Positions 33,465 to 42,082 of a stretch of 64,000 bases of DNA are shown in pieces; positions within the stretch are counted from its first letter, which is position 1, and each line of letters starts with the position of its first letter. Source of the stretch: Mesorhizobium loti CJ3sym (GTDB lineage Bacteria > Pseudomonadota > Alphaproteobacteria > Rhizobiales > Rhizobiaceae); the NCBI RefSeq assembly GCF_000472785.1, contig NZ_AXAL01000027.1, positions 42,517 through 106,516 on the forward strand. The letters run 5' to 3'. The notes beneath the pieces are model-generated. The model was not told the DNA's origin. It did no database searches and saw only the letters and a program-made list of their open reading frames with translations. The position numbers and the translations under genes were made by a program.

Positions 33465-34976
33465 TCAGGATGCGATCGCGTCGGGGGTTTTGGTGTCAGG
33501 AAGAGCGGCGGCCAGGATCGCCTTTTCGGCAAACTGGTCCCGCGAGAATTCGGCGCTGACGCGGCCGCCGCACATCACCAGGATGCGATCGCAGATGCCC
33601 ATCACCTCCGGCAATTCGGACGAGACGACGACGATCGCCATGCCATCTTCGGCAAGCTGGTAGAGCAGTTCGTAAATTTCCGCTTTGGCGCCGACATCGA
33701 TGCCGCGTGTCGGCTCGTCGATGATGAGCACTCGCACGCCCTGTTCCGACAGCCAGCGGCCAAGGATGACCTTCTGCTGGTTGCCACCGGACAGGTTGAT
33801 GATGTCCTGTTTTCGCGACGGCGTGCGCACCTTGAGCTTCTTGATGAAGGTTTCCGCCGTGGCGATCTCGCTGGCGCGGTTCAGGACGCCGAAGCTGGTG
33901 TGGTGGCGCCGCGAGGAGATGTTGATGTTCTCCTCAATCGAGCGGCCCTGGATGATGCCGTCATGCTTGCGGTCTTCCGAACACAGCACGATGCCCGCCC
34001 GGATCGTGTCATGCGGATCGGCGGCGTGGACCAGCTTGCCATCGACAGTAACGGAGCCGCCGAAGCGCGGGTCGGCCCCGAACACCAGCCGCATCAGTTC
34101 GGAGCGCCCGGCACCGATCAGGCCGAAGAAGCCGACGATCTCGCCGGCCCTCGCCTCGAAGCTGGCCGGCGTCTTCAACTTTGCTCCGGACAGGCCTTCG
34201 GCCTTCAGTCTGATATCGCCCGCCTTGCGCGGGCGAAAACCCCAGATGTCGGAGATTTCGCGGCCGACCATTTCGGCGACGACCTGGTCACGGGTGACGC
34301 CTTTCAGCGATGTGTGATGCGCCGCGAGCTTGCCGTCGCGCAGCACCGTCAGGCTGTCGCAGAGGCGGAACACCTCGTCCAGTCGATGCGAGACATAGAT
34401 GATGACCTTGCCCTCGCCGCGCAGGCGATCGATGAGCGCAAACAGGATTTCGCTTTCGCGCGACGACAGCGACGAGGTCGGTTCGTCCAGTGCGATGACG
34501 CGCGCGTCGAGCATGATCGCCTTGGCGATCTCGACCATCTGGCGCTCGCCGATGGAGAGCGTCTTGACCTTGCGGCTGATGTCGATGTCGATGCCGGCCG
34601 ATTTCAACTTGGCGCCGACGTCTTCCAGCATCTGGCGGCCGGCGATGATGCCGGCACGGGCGGGAAAACGGCCGAGGCTGAGGTTTTCGGCAACGGTCAG
34701 TTCGGGGACGAGTTGCAGTTCCTGGTGGATGACGATGACGCCATTGTCGAAGGCATCGCGGGTCGATGAATAGGCCTGGACCTTGCCGTCGATGCGGATT
34801 TCGCCGTCATCGGCATGCTGGTCGCCCGACAGGATCTTGATCAGGGTGGATTTGCCGGCGCCGTTCTCGCCCATCAGGCCATGCACGGCGCCCTTGTCGA
34901 CGCCGAAGGAGACGCCCGACAGCGCCTTGACGCCCGGATAGGCCTTGGTGATGCGGGAGAAGTCGAGAAAGGACAC
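33465..34976 (-). CDS. araG: Arabinose-type sugar ABC transporter ATP-binding protein (AraG-like)
   Basis: 503 residues with two tandem ABC domains, as in AraG, RbsA and MglA. The first has Walker A MGENGAGKSTLIKILSG, signature LSIGERQMVEIAKAIM and Walker B VIALDEPTSSL. The second has the degenerate Walker A LIGAGRSELMRLVFG and the intact signature LSGGNQQKVILGRWL. One polypeptide therefore provides both nucleotide sites. It follows araF by 69 bases, with a perfect 13-bp hairpin in the gap that could reduce its expression relative to the binding protein. Confidence 0.92.
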   Translation of the reverse strand: MSFLDFSRITKAYPGVKALSGVSFGVDKGAVHGLMGENGAGKSTLIKILSGDQHADDGEIRIDGKVQAYSSTRDAFDNGVIVIHQELQLVPELTVAENLSLGRFPARAGIIAGRQMLEDVGAKLKSAGIDIDISRKVKTLSIGERQMVEIAKAIMLDARVIALDEPTSSLSSRESEILFALIDRLRGEGKVIIYVSHRLDEVFRLCDSLTVLRDGKLAAHHTSLKGVTRDQVVAEMVGREISDIWGFRPRKAGDIRLKAEGLSGAKLKTPASFEARAGEIVGFFGLIGAGRSELMRLVFGADPRFGGSVTVDGKLVHAADPHDTIRAGIVLCSEDRKHDGIIQGRSIEENINISSRRHHTSFGVLNRASEIATAETFIKKLKVRTPSRKQDIINLSGGNQQKVILGRWLSEQGVRVLIIDEPTRGIDVGAKAEIYELLYQLAEDGMAIVVVSSELPEVMGICDRILVMCGGRVSAEFSRDQFAEKAILAAALPDTKTPDAIAS

Positions 34977-35001
34977 GGGCCGATCCTTCTTGAGCCATGC
35001 A

Positions 35002-35033
35002 AAACAGGCGGCGGGATGAGCCGCCGCCTGTTT
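35002..35033 (-). terminator. Perfect 13-bp hairpin after araF
   Basis: AAACAGGCGGCGG pairs exactly with CCGCCGCCTGTTT across a 6-base loop (GATGAG or its complement). On the complement strand it lies 13 bases after the araF stop and 26 before araG. The last stem pairs are T-rich but no extended T-run follows, so partial termination or RNA stabilisation is more likely. Confidence 0.75.
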
Positions 35034-35045
35034 GTACAGGGAGGA

Positions 35046-36035
35046 TTATTCGATGCCGAGACCCTGGCGGACCTTCTGGTAGTCGTCGCGCTTGGCCAGC
35101 GCACCGGAGGTCAGGGTCAGCTTCGCCGGCTCCTTGTTGTTGGCGACCCAGTCGTACATGTTGAGTGCTGTCTCGTAGCCGTGACGCTTCGGCGAGATGA
35201 TCACCGTGCCGACAAAGCCGGTGGCGGTCGGCTTCTTGAACTCGTTGATTGCCGAATCCGCGCCACCGATACCAACGCCGATCACGCTATCGGCGGGAAT
35301 GCCGACGCTTTCGGAAGCACGAACGGCGCCCAGAACGGCTTCATCGTTGAGACCGAAGGAGACCCACTTCTTGATGTCGGCATGGGCGTTGAGAACGACC
35401 GTCGCGGCGTTGAGGGCAGCCTCCGTGTCGGTCTTGGCCTGCGGTGCATCAAAAATGTTCTCGGCCTTGAAGCCGTTCGCCTTCAGCACCGAGATGGCGC
35501 CTTCGACACGGTCGACGGCGGTCGGCAGCTGATCGTAGGAGACGCGGATGGCACCGACCTCGTCGGCCTTCCAGCCACGCGCCTTCATCTCGTCGACGAT
35601 CGCCTGGCCGACGGCCTCGCCGATCTTGGTCGCCGAAATGCCCATATGCGGCACGTCTTCCAACGGCTTGCCATCGGCACCGACCAAACGGTCGTCGACG
35701 GTCATGACCTTGAGATTGTTGGCGGCGGCCTTGGCGACGATGCCGGGGCCAAGCTTCACGTCCGGCGTGCAGACGATGAAGCCTTGCGCGCCCTGGGCGC
35801 CGAGATTGTCGATCGCCGACATCAGCTTCTCACCGTCCTCGGCGCCGATCTTGACCAGGGTAAAACCCTTTTCCTTGGCGGCCTGGTCGGCGAACTTCCA
35901 TTCGTCCTGGAACCAAGGCTCCTCGGGCTGTTTGACGATGAAACCGATCTTGGTGTCCTGAGCATATGCAGCAATGGTCGTGACGGACAGCACGGCAAGC
36001 GCGCCCGCGACGAGCGCGGTCTTCAAAAGTCGCAT
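35046..36035 (-). CDS. araF: Arabinose-type periplasmic sugar-binding protein (AraF-like)
   Basis: 329 residues with a signal peptide MRLLKTALVAGALAVLSVTT cleaved around residue 25 (AYA-QDTKIGF). The mature protein has the type 1 periplasmic fold: IGFIVKQPEEPWFQDEWKFA at the front and WVSFGLNDEAVLGAVRASES later. Both segments closely resemble L-arabinose-binding protein. It delivers the sugar to AraGH. It is the first gene of the ara operon on the complement strand, and a strong inverted repeat in its promoter is the likely target of the divergent GntR protein. Confidence 0.9.
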   Translation of the reverse strand: MRLLKTALVAGALAVLSVTTIAAYAQDTKIGFIVKQPEEPWFQDEWKFADQAAKEKGFTLVKIGAEDGEKLMSAIDNLGAQGAQGFIVCTPDVKLGPGIVAKAAANNLKVMTVDDRLVGADGKPLEDVPHMGISATKIGEAVGQAIVDEMKARGWKADEVGAIRVSYDQLPTAVDRVEGAISVLKANGFKAENIFDAPQAKTDTEAALNAATVVLNAHADIKKWVSFGLNDEAVLGAVRASESVGIPADSVIGVGIGGADSAINEFKKPTATGFVGTVIISPKRHGYETALNMYDWVANNKEPAKLTLTSGALAKRDDYQKVRQGLGIE

Positions 36036-36094
36036 GATTACCTCCCAGCGATGGCCGGGCGCTCAGGCCCGGGTGCTGGAGTCTCTAATTGTTT

Positions 36095-36127
36095 TTATCA
36101 TACTAGTCAATTGATCTGGTATGATAA
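36095..36127. promoter_or_regulatory. GntR-type operator between araF and its divergent regulator
   Basis: TTATCATACTAG (36095-36106) and CTGGTATGATAA (36116-36127) form an inverted repeat with 11 of 12 pairs and a 9-base spacer. The sequence is AT-rich in G+C-rich DNA and lies 60 bases before araF and 110 before the GntR gene. The TGGTATGA core resembles operators of FadR-subfamily GntR proteins. Confidence 0.65.
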
Positions 36128-36236
36128 TTAAGATACATGCTCTGACCAAGGATCGCTGGCGCAAATCTTCCGCATCCGGTAAGGCCGGTCGGGTTGTGCG
36201 AGATCGGCGGTTTCGCCGCCTTGGAGGAGGGCTGAG

Positions 36237-36983
36237 GTGACCGAGACTTCTAAAAAGATACATGGCGATACGCCCATCCGCCGACCGCGCGTCATGCCCG
36301 ACGTGATCAAGGCAATCGCCTCCGACATCTTTTCCGGACGTTATCCGGCCGGCTCCTCCCTGCCGACCGAAAACGAACTCGGCGTCGAATATGGCGTCAG
36401 CCGCACCGTCATCCGCGAGGCCCTCAAGGTGCTGGCCGCCAAGGGGCTTGTGCTGTCGCGGCCGCGCATCGGCACGGTTATATGTGAACAGGACAACTGG
36501 AACATCATCGATCCGCAAGTGCTGGCCTGGCACGCACCGCATGCGCTTGACGACAAGCTGTTCGACGCCATCCTCGAGACGCGCCGGGCGATCGAACCGC
36601 TGGTCGCCGAACTTGCCGCCACACGCGCGACGCTGCAGGAGATCGCCGATCTCGAAGCGGCATGGCGCGGCATGGCCAACGCCGGCGAGGATCTCGCCGC
36701 CTTCTCGCGCTCCGACATCGTCTTCCACCAGATCGTCTATGCCGCGAGCCACAACCCGATCTTCCGCCAGATCGGCAATCTGATCGACACCGGGCTCAAA
36801 TTCTCCCTGGAAGCCACGGCGACGATATCGCCCGTGCGGCGCGCCGAAGCCGTGGCGGCACATCGCGAGGTGGTCGAGGCGCTGCGCATGCGGGACGCCG
36901 AGGCCGCGCGCGGTGCGGCCAACAAAATCCTCGACCTCGCGGCGCGTGACCTCGTCAGCGCCAAGAAACTCAAGAACAACTGA
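36237..36983 (+). CDS. GntR-family regulator, FadR/FCD type, of the arabinose/galactose locus
   Basis: 248 residues from a GTG start preceded by a GGAGGAGGG ribosome-binding site. The winged helix (about 20-90) contains LPTENELGVEYGVSRTVIRE, and the C-terminal FCD domain includes ILETRRAIEPLVAELAATRA and an HREVVEALRMRDAEAARGAA end. It is divergent from araF, with a 12-bp-arm inverted repeat between them, and sits seven bases before dgoD in the same direction. It probably represses both araFGH and dgoD and is released by a sugar acid such as 2-keto-3-deoxygalactonate; the inducer is inferred. Confidence 0.88.
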   Translation: MTETSKKIHGDTPIRRPRVMPDVIKAIASDIFSGRYPAGSSLPTENELGVEYGVSRTVIREALKVLAAKGLVLSRPRIGTVICEQDNWNIIDPQVLAWHAPHALDDKLFDAILETRRAIEPLVAELAATRATLQEIADLEAAWRGMANAGEDLAAFSRSDIVFHQIVYAASHNPIFRQIGNLIDTGLKFSLEATATISPVRRAEAVAAHREVVEALRMRDAEAARGAANKILDLAARDLVSAKKLKNN

Positions 36984-36990
36984 GACCTGC

Positions 36991-38139
36991 ATGAAAATCA
37001 CCGCGCTCACCACCTACATCGTCCCGCCGCGCTGGCTGTTCCTGAAGATCGAGACCGATGCCGGCGTCACCGGCTGGGGCGAGCCGGTGGTGGAAGGCCG
37101 GGCGCTGACCGTCGAGGCGGCGGTCAAGGAACTGGCCGATTATCTCATCGGCAAGGACCCTCGGCTGATCGAAGACCACTGGACGGTGATGCATCGCGGC
37201 GGTTTCTACCGTGGCGGGCCGATCCTGATGAGCGCCATTGCTGGCATCGACCAGGCGCTTTGGGACATCAAGGGCAAGGCGCTCGGCGTTCCCGTGCACG
37301 AACTGCTCGGCGGCAAATTGCGCGATACGATCAAGGTCTATTCCTGGATCGGTGGCGACCGGCCGGCGGAGGTGGCTGATGGCGCCAGGGAAGTGGTCGC
37401 GCGGGGTTTTCAGGCGCTGAAGATGAACGGCACCGAGGAGCTGCAGATCGTCGACAGCCACGACAGAATAGATGCCGCAGTGGAACGCGTCGCCATGGTG
37501 CGCGAGGCGGTCGGCCCCAATATCGGCATCGCCGTCGATTTCCATGGCCGCGTGCACCGGCCAATGGCGCGCATGCTGGTCAAGGAGTTGGAGCCCTACC
37601 GGCTGATGTTCATCGAGGAGCCGGTGCTCAGCGAAAACCGCGAGGCGCTGAAGGAGATCGCCGCGCTCGGCTCGACGCCGATCGCGCTTGGCGAGCGGCT
37701 CTACAGCCGCTGGGACTTCAAGTCGGTGTTCGAGCAAGGCGCCGTCGACATCATCCAGCCCGATCTGTCACATGCCGGCGGCATCACCGAATGCCGCAAG
37801 ATCGCGGCGATGGCGGAAGCCTATGACATTGCGGTCGCGCCGCATTGCCCGCTCGGGCCGATCGCGCTGGCAGCCTGCCTGCAGCTCGATGCCGTCAGCT
37901 ACAACTGCTTCATCCAGGAGCAGAGCCTCGGCATCCACTACAACGCCGCCAACGACCTGCTCGACTATGCCGCCAACAAGGACGTCTTCCGCTACGAGGA
38001 CGGCTATGTCGCCATCCCCGATGGGCCGGGTCTCGGCGTCGAGATCGACGAAGAGTATGTGAAAGAACGCGCCAAGGAGGGCCACCGCTGGCGCAACCCG
38101 ATCTGGCGCCACAAGGACGGCTCCTTCGCGGAATGGTGA
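36991..38139 (+). CDS. dgoD: D-galactonate dehydratase, enolase superfamily
   Basis: 382 residues, equal to known DgoD. The metal ligands appear as Asp in GIAVDFHGRVHRPMA, Glu in FIEEPVLSEN and Glu in IALGERLYSRWDF; the catalytic His lies in VAPHCPLGPIALAACLQ. The N-terminal MKITALTTYIVPPRWLFLKI and the GGFYRGGPILMSAIAGIDQA loop are typical. It removes water from D-galactonate to give 2-keto-3-deoxygalactonate in the De Ley-Doudoroff route. A galactonate enzyme next to arabinose-type transport and dehydratase genes fits the shared arabinose/galactose catabolism known in Sinorhizobium. Confidence 0.9.
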   Translation: MKITALTTYIVPPRWLFLKIETDAGVTGWGEPVVEGRALTVEAAVKELADYLIGKDPRLIEDHWTVMHRGGFYRGGPILMSAIAGIDQALWDIKGKALGVPVHELLGGKLRDTIKVYSWIGGDRPAEVADGAREVVARGFQALKMNGTEELQIVDSHDRIDAAVERVAMVREAVGPNIGIAVDFHGRVHRPMARMLVKELEPYRLMFIEEPVLSENREALKEIAALGSTPIALGERLYSRWDFKSVFEQGAVDIIQPDLSHAGGITECRKIAAMAEAYDIAVAPHCPLGPIALAACLQLDAVSYNCFIQEQSLGIHYNAANDLLDYAANKDVFRYEDGYVAIPDGPGLGVEIDEEYVKERAKEGHRWRNPIWRHKDGSFAEW

Positions 38140-38199
38140 GACAGGCTTCCGCCCTTGCCGGATTGCTGGCAATCTCTGCGCTCGGTTGGAGGAAAGAAG

Positions 38200-38695
38200 G
38201 TGAAGCTCAAGGTTCCCTATTTCGATAATATGGAAATCGAATTGTCCGATGACGACTACGACCCGGACGATCAGCCGGTTGTCGCCGCCCTCAATGCCTT
38301 CCTGATGCTCACATCCGACGATCGGCTAGGGGACACTCGACACGTCTATGCCTACTACCGCGATTTCCGGGAAGCTGTCGGTGGCGAGGACTGGATGGAC
38401 GCCGAAATGGGGGTGCCCGAAAAGCCGGAGGATATCTGGTCGTTCGTTTACCCCCAGTGAGCTTGGCATCTGGCCCGCCGATGACGATGACGACAATCCC
38501 TATATTTATCTGGAAGCCAATTGCGGCTGGGAGGAAGACCACGGTCTGTTGCTGGTGTGGCGCAACGGCACAATGCTGACCAGGGTCAGCGGCTTCGATG
38601 GCCATCCAACCAATGTGGATGCCGGCGACGGTCGGCAAGAGATCGTCTATCAAGCGGTCGACCCGAGATACACGACACGGGCTGGCGAAAGCTAA
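38200..38695 (+). pseudogene. DUF6985-like protein, frameshifted at a run of five C
   Basis: The 5' part (GTG 38200, good GGAGGAAAG site) encodes 86 residues starting VKLKVPYFDNMEIELSDDDY and ending SFVYPQ at a TGA (38458). The next frame continues without gap as SELGIWPADDDDDNPYIYLE, then EANCGWEEDHGLLLVWRNGT, to a TAA at 38695. Removing one C from CCCCC at 38451-38455 joins them as FVYPSELGIWPADD. The acidic, Trp-rich sequence looks like DUF6985, a domain common in small cytosolic bacterial proteins of unknown function. It is either a recent pseudogene or a sequencing error. Confidence 0.7.
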
Positions 38696-38849
38696 GCCGC
38701 GCCACAGAAATGCCGATGACTCCTGATTGAAAGGCAGTGTCGAGGATCGGATCGAGTCTTACCGACGGCAAAGCATTCGGTGACTCGTAGGCCAAACAGG
38801 CGCCCGCGCCATATTGCGCAGCCATTGCGGAAATCCTGGATCAGAGCGA

Positions 38850-39203
38850 ATGACGGCATTTCCGGAGATGACGAACCGCAAACGCGAGATCGCCAAAGGG
38901 CTGGTGCTTCTCGTCCTCGCCGGTTTGAGTTGCGGGCCTGCGCTCGGCGCTGCTCCAAGCAGCACAGGCCCCTCCGTGCCCGACGATGTCCGGGCCTTCA
39001 TAGACCGCCGTGACGGATGCGATCACTTCCGTGGCGAGGATTCGCCCGACGCCGAACGCAGGGCGCAAATCGACGCGGCGTTGCGGGAGCTTTGCACCGG
39101 GACCGATGCAGAGCTGACCCGGCTGAAGCGCGCCTACGCCAGCAATCCAGACGTCCAGAGCCTGCTGGACGACTATGAGATCAATATCGAAACAGGAAAC
39201 TAG
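38850..39203 (+). CDS. Small exported protein of unknown function (CDHFRGE family)
   Basis: About 117 residues. A hydrophobic stretch (IAKGLVLLVLAGLSCGPALG) near residues 15-35 suggests a signal peptide, with cleavage probably after ALGAA. The mature part contains VPDDVRAFIDRRDGCDHFRG and LCTGTDAELTRLKRAYASNP, features of a recurrent family of short secreted proteins of unknown function; two cysteines may form a disulfide. ATG 38850 is used; ATG 38868 would also keep the signal. The following gene starts 16 bases after its stop and is also exported, so the pair may act together. Confidence 0.7.
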   Translation: MTAFPEMTNRKREIAKGLVLLVLAGLSCGPALGAAPSSTGPSVPDDVRAFIDRRDGCDHFRGEDSPDAERRAQIDAALRELCTGTDAELTRLKRAYASNPDVQSLLDDYEINIETGN

Positions 39204-39219
39204 GTCGGCAACAGCGCCC

Positions 39220-39669
39220 ATGAGAGCAGAAACTTTCGCAGCATTGCTGATGGCCTGCATCACCACCGTACCTGCGCACGCGGACCTCGTTTCCGTGCTG
39301 GCGCCGGCACAGGCGGTGCAAGGTTGCGGCGACTTCCTGGCACAGATGGGCAAAAAGCCCGCCCATGTCATCTATCTCGGATGCAGCTCCATGCCTGACC
39401 GGCAAGGAAAGCCGCTTCAGGCGGTCTATCATGTAGCGGGCCGGTTTGCGGCCGCGGCCGAAGCCGACCTTGTCCGGCACACAGGACTGAACCGGCTCAA
39501 ACGTTCCTGCTGTCAATGGGATGCGCCTGCCAGTCAGTTCCGCGACGGCAACGGCCGCGAATTCTCCATTACCATGGTCTCCGACGAAACCGTCGTCGCC
39601 CGCCGCAGCGAGTGGCGCCAGATCGGGACTTTCGAAATCATTGTCGAGACTTTCACCGAAGACATCTGA
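39220..39669 (+). CDS. Exported DUF4952-like protein
   Basis: 149 residues with a signal peptide at the front (MRAETFAALLMACITTVPAH, cleavage around AHA-DLV). The mature segment QGCGDFLAQMGKKPAHVIYL, then LGCSSMPDRQGKPLQAVYHV, and the Cys-Cys in KRSCCQWD match my picture of DUF4952, a periplasmic family with conserved cysteines and no known function. The ATG at 39220 starts the signal. It lies 16 bases downstream of the other small exported protein. Confidence 0.68.
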   Translation: MRAETFAALLMACITTVPAHADLVSVLAPAQAVQGCGDFLAQMGKKPAHVIYLGCSSMPDRQGKPLQAVYHVAGRFAAAAEADLVRHTGLNRLKRSCCQWDAPASQFRDGNGREFSITMVSDETVVARRSEWRQIGTFEIIVETFTEDI

Positions 39670-39688
39670 AGGCTGCGCCTGACGCGCT

Positions 39689-40765
39689 TTAGCTCGACAG
39701 GCTTTGCACGGGCTGTTTTTCGGCCAGATGAACCGGTACCGGATCGCTGCCATCCCTCCCACATTTTGCAAGAAGCGCCTCGGCGTAGAGTCTGATGAGC
39801 CCGGTGTGCCGCCTGCGCAAGAAATCAGCCTGATCGAGCCGCCAGTGCCGCTCGATGCCGGCCATGATGGCGGGATTGCTCCAGGTGGAATAACCACCCG
39901 CCGTGTAGACGGTGACCTCACCGGCGAACAGCCGTTCGCTAGTGACGAGGAAATCGACCCTGACATAATCGAGATCGCCGGCGATACGCGGAGCAATGGC
40001 GGCTGCCTGGCGAATGCATTCGGACAGGCGCGGGGTCACCGGAAGCGCCTGATCCTCCCGGGGATAATCGATGTCGCGGCCGGGCAAGGGATTGCCGGCG
40101 GGATCGAACATGCGCGACATCAGGAGCTTCTTGTCCTCGGCCCTGACAAAACAGACGACACCGCTGCACATGTGAACCTTGATTTCGGTGGCGATCTCGC
40201 CACCGGCGAGCGGCAGCATCTCCTCGACCAGTATTTCAGGCACGATCGGCCAATAGCCCCATTCGCTGTTGTAGCGTCCCTGGCGTTTGGCAAGCCACCC
40301 CCTCGCCTCACCCACAACGGTGGCGCGATCCGGCTGGCCGCCTGAAACGACGATGTTCATGTCGCAGCCATGGTTGGCCTTGACGATGACATCGCCCGCA
40401 AGCAGGGCGGCCGGTATCGTGTTGGGATCGCGGCCCCGCCACAGCGTCCTGGGCACCGGCAGATCGGGGCAGATGCTTCGGATGTAATCCTTCGAGGCAA
40501 GCTTGTCCGACAGCGTGACGAACAGCGGATTGTGGTCGATCAGCCGGCGCCAAAGCATGCACTCATTGTACCGCTGCGGTGCGGCGGGATTGGGCAGGTA
40601 GCGGAGTTTTCTCGCGAAGCGCGCGACAAGCAGCGGATGCCGAAGCGTGATGACGAGCCGCGCCACAGCCAGAACGATGCGATGTTTCAGCGAAAGCTCG
40701 GCGTTTGCCTTCAAGCTGGCCAATCGGGGCTGACGCTCCCCTAGCAAATCTATTCGCTTGATCAC
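39689..40765 (-). CDS. ATP-grasp protein of the TupA-like type
   Basis: 358 residues starting with GTG at 40765 (VIKRIDLLGERQPRL), which has an AGGGG site about seven bases upstream; a GTG at 40828 is less likely. Segments LSDKLASKDYIRSICPDLPV and DVIVKANHGCDMNIVV give the ATP-grasp lysine and glycine loop, EILVEEMLPLAGGEIATEIK carries the ATP-binding Glu, and DYVRVDFLVTSERLFAGEVT carries the metal-binding Asp/Glu region. TupA-like ATP-grasp proteins are often encoded with exopolysaccharide or teichuronopeptide genes and would ligate an amino acid to a carboxylate. No such cluster surrounds it here, so the substrate is open. Confidence 0.8.
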   Translation of the reverse strand: MIKRIDLLGERQPRLASLKANAELSLKHRIVLAVARLVITLRHPLLVARFARKLRYLPNPAAPQRYNECMLWRRLIDHNPLFVTLSDKLASKDYIRSICPDLPVPRTLWRGRDPNTIPAALLAGDVIVKANHGCDMNIVVSGGQPDRATVVGEARGWLAKRQGRYNSEWGYWPIVPEILVEEMLPLAGGEIATEIKVHMCSGVVCFVRAEDKKLLMSRMFDPAGNPLPGRDIDYPREDQALPVTPRLSECIRQAAAIAPRIAGDLDYVRVDFLVTSERLFAGEVTVYTAGGYSTWSNPAIMAGIERHWRLDQADFLRRRHTGLIRLYAEALLAKCGRDGSDPVPVHLAEKQPVQSLSS

Positions 40766-40903
40766 CGTCTTACCCCTGCCCAACCCGGCGCAAATAAGCA
40801 CCGACGCGCCGTGCCGGCAAGTTGACACCGCATGCTGGTCAACAGCTTGCTATTTCGGACTGGACCGGCAACATCCGCAACGACTTCGTTCCAGAGGGGG
40901 ATC

Positions 40904-42082
40904 ATGAACGAGCAGCCTTCGGCCCTTGCCGGCCATTTGGATGCCGGACAGCGGCCGCCCCAGGATGCCCAGGCACAGCCGGCCCACGATGCCGCGGCCG
41001 CGCCGATCGTCCAATTCCGAGATGTCAGCAAGACCTATGACGGGCTGGGTAACGTCATTGACAGGCTCAACCTCGATATCGGGCGCGGCGAATTCCTGAC
41101 GCTGCTCGGGCCCTCCGGTTCGGGCAAGACGACACTGCTGATGATGCTGGCCGGATTTGAGAACCCGACCGAGGGCGACCTGCTGCTTGACGGCCGGTCG
41201 CTCGACCACACCCCGGCCCACCGGCGCAATATGGGGATCGTGTTCCAAAGCTATGCGCTGTTTCCGCATATGAGCGTGCGTCGGAATATCGGCTATCCTC
41301 TGCTGCAGCGCGGCATGGCCAAGGCCGAGATCGCGCGGCGGGTCGACGAGGCGCTGCGCATGATCCATCTGGACGGCTTCGGCGAGCGGCTGCCGGCACA
41401 GCTTTCCGGCGGCCAGCAGCAACGCGTGGCGCTTGCCCGCGCGCTCGTCTTCAGGCCAGACATTGTCCTGATGGACGAGCCGCTGGGGGCGCTGGACAAG
41501 CAGTTGCGCGAAGAGATGCAGATCGAGATCAAGCATCTTCATGCGGCGCTCGGCGTGACGGTTCTCTATGTCACGCACGACCAGTCGGAGGCGCTGACCC
41601 TGTCGGACAGGATCGCGGTGCTGGACAAGGGCGTAATCCTGCAGGTCGGAACGCCTGAACAGATCTACGAAACGCCGAACTCCTCCTTCGTCGCCAACTT
41701 CATCGGCGAGATGAACAATTTTCCCGGCACGGTGCGCGAGGACGAGGGCGTCTGCATGGTTGAACTCGACTGCGGCGTCACCGTCCAGGCCACCAATGCG
41801 ATCGCAGCGAAGCCGGGCATGCGCGTCAACGTCGCGGTGCGGCCAGAGCAGACAATTCTCAGCCAGCCGAAGGCGGATGACACGGGCGCGATACCGGCGA
41901 CCGTGCGCTCGAAGATCTACCATGGCGATCATCTACGCTATGAAATCGAGGTCGACGGCTGCGCCGACATCATGGCAAGGACGACGGTCGCAGCACCCGA
42001 GCGGTTGTCGGTCGGCGCACGCGTCGCGTTGCGTTGGGCGGCGGGCAGCGCCCGCGTGCTGGATGCAAGGCAGGCGCGATGA
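40904..42082 (+). CDS. Polyamine/opine-type ABC transporter ATP-binding protein (PotA-like)
   Basis: 392 residues from ATG 40904, which has an AGAGGGGG site. Walker A is LLGPSGSGKTTLLMMLAG, the signature LSGGQQQRVALARAL, Walker B VLMDEPLGALD, and a TOBE domain follows at the C-terminus (NVAVRPEQTI, MARTTVAAPERLSVG). These features and the two permeases behind it match the spermidine/putrescine/opine (MOI) group. About 45 residues precede the ABC domain, rich in Ala, Gln and Pro. Its stop overlaps the first permease gene (ATGA). Confidence 0.9.
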   Translation: MNEQPSALAGHLDAGQRPPQDAQAQPAHDAAAAPIVQFRDVSKTYDGLGNVIDRLNLDIGRGEFLTLLGPSGSGKTTLLMMLAGFENPTEGDLLLDGRSLDHTPAHRRNMGIVFQSYALFPHMSVRRNIGYPLLQRGMAKAEIARRVDEALRMIHLDGFGERLPAQLSGGQQQRVALARALVFRPDIVLMDEPLGALDKQLREEMQIEIKHLHAALGVTVLYVTHDQSEALTLSDRIAVLDKGVILQVGTPEQIYETPNSSFVANFIGEMNNFPGTVREDEGVCMVELDCGVTVQATNAIAAKPGMRVNVAVRPEQTILSQPKADDTGAIPATVRSKIYHGDHLRYEIEVDGCADIMARTTVAAPERLSVGARVALRWAAGSARVLDARQAR

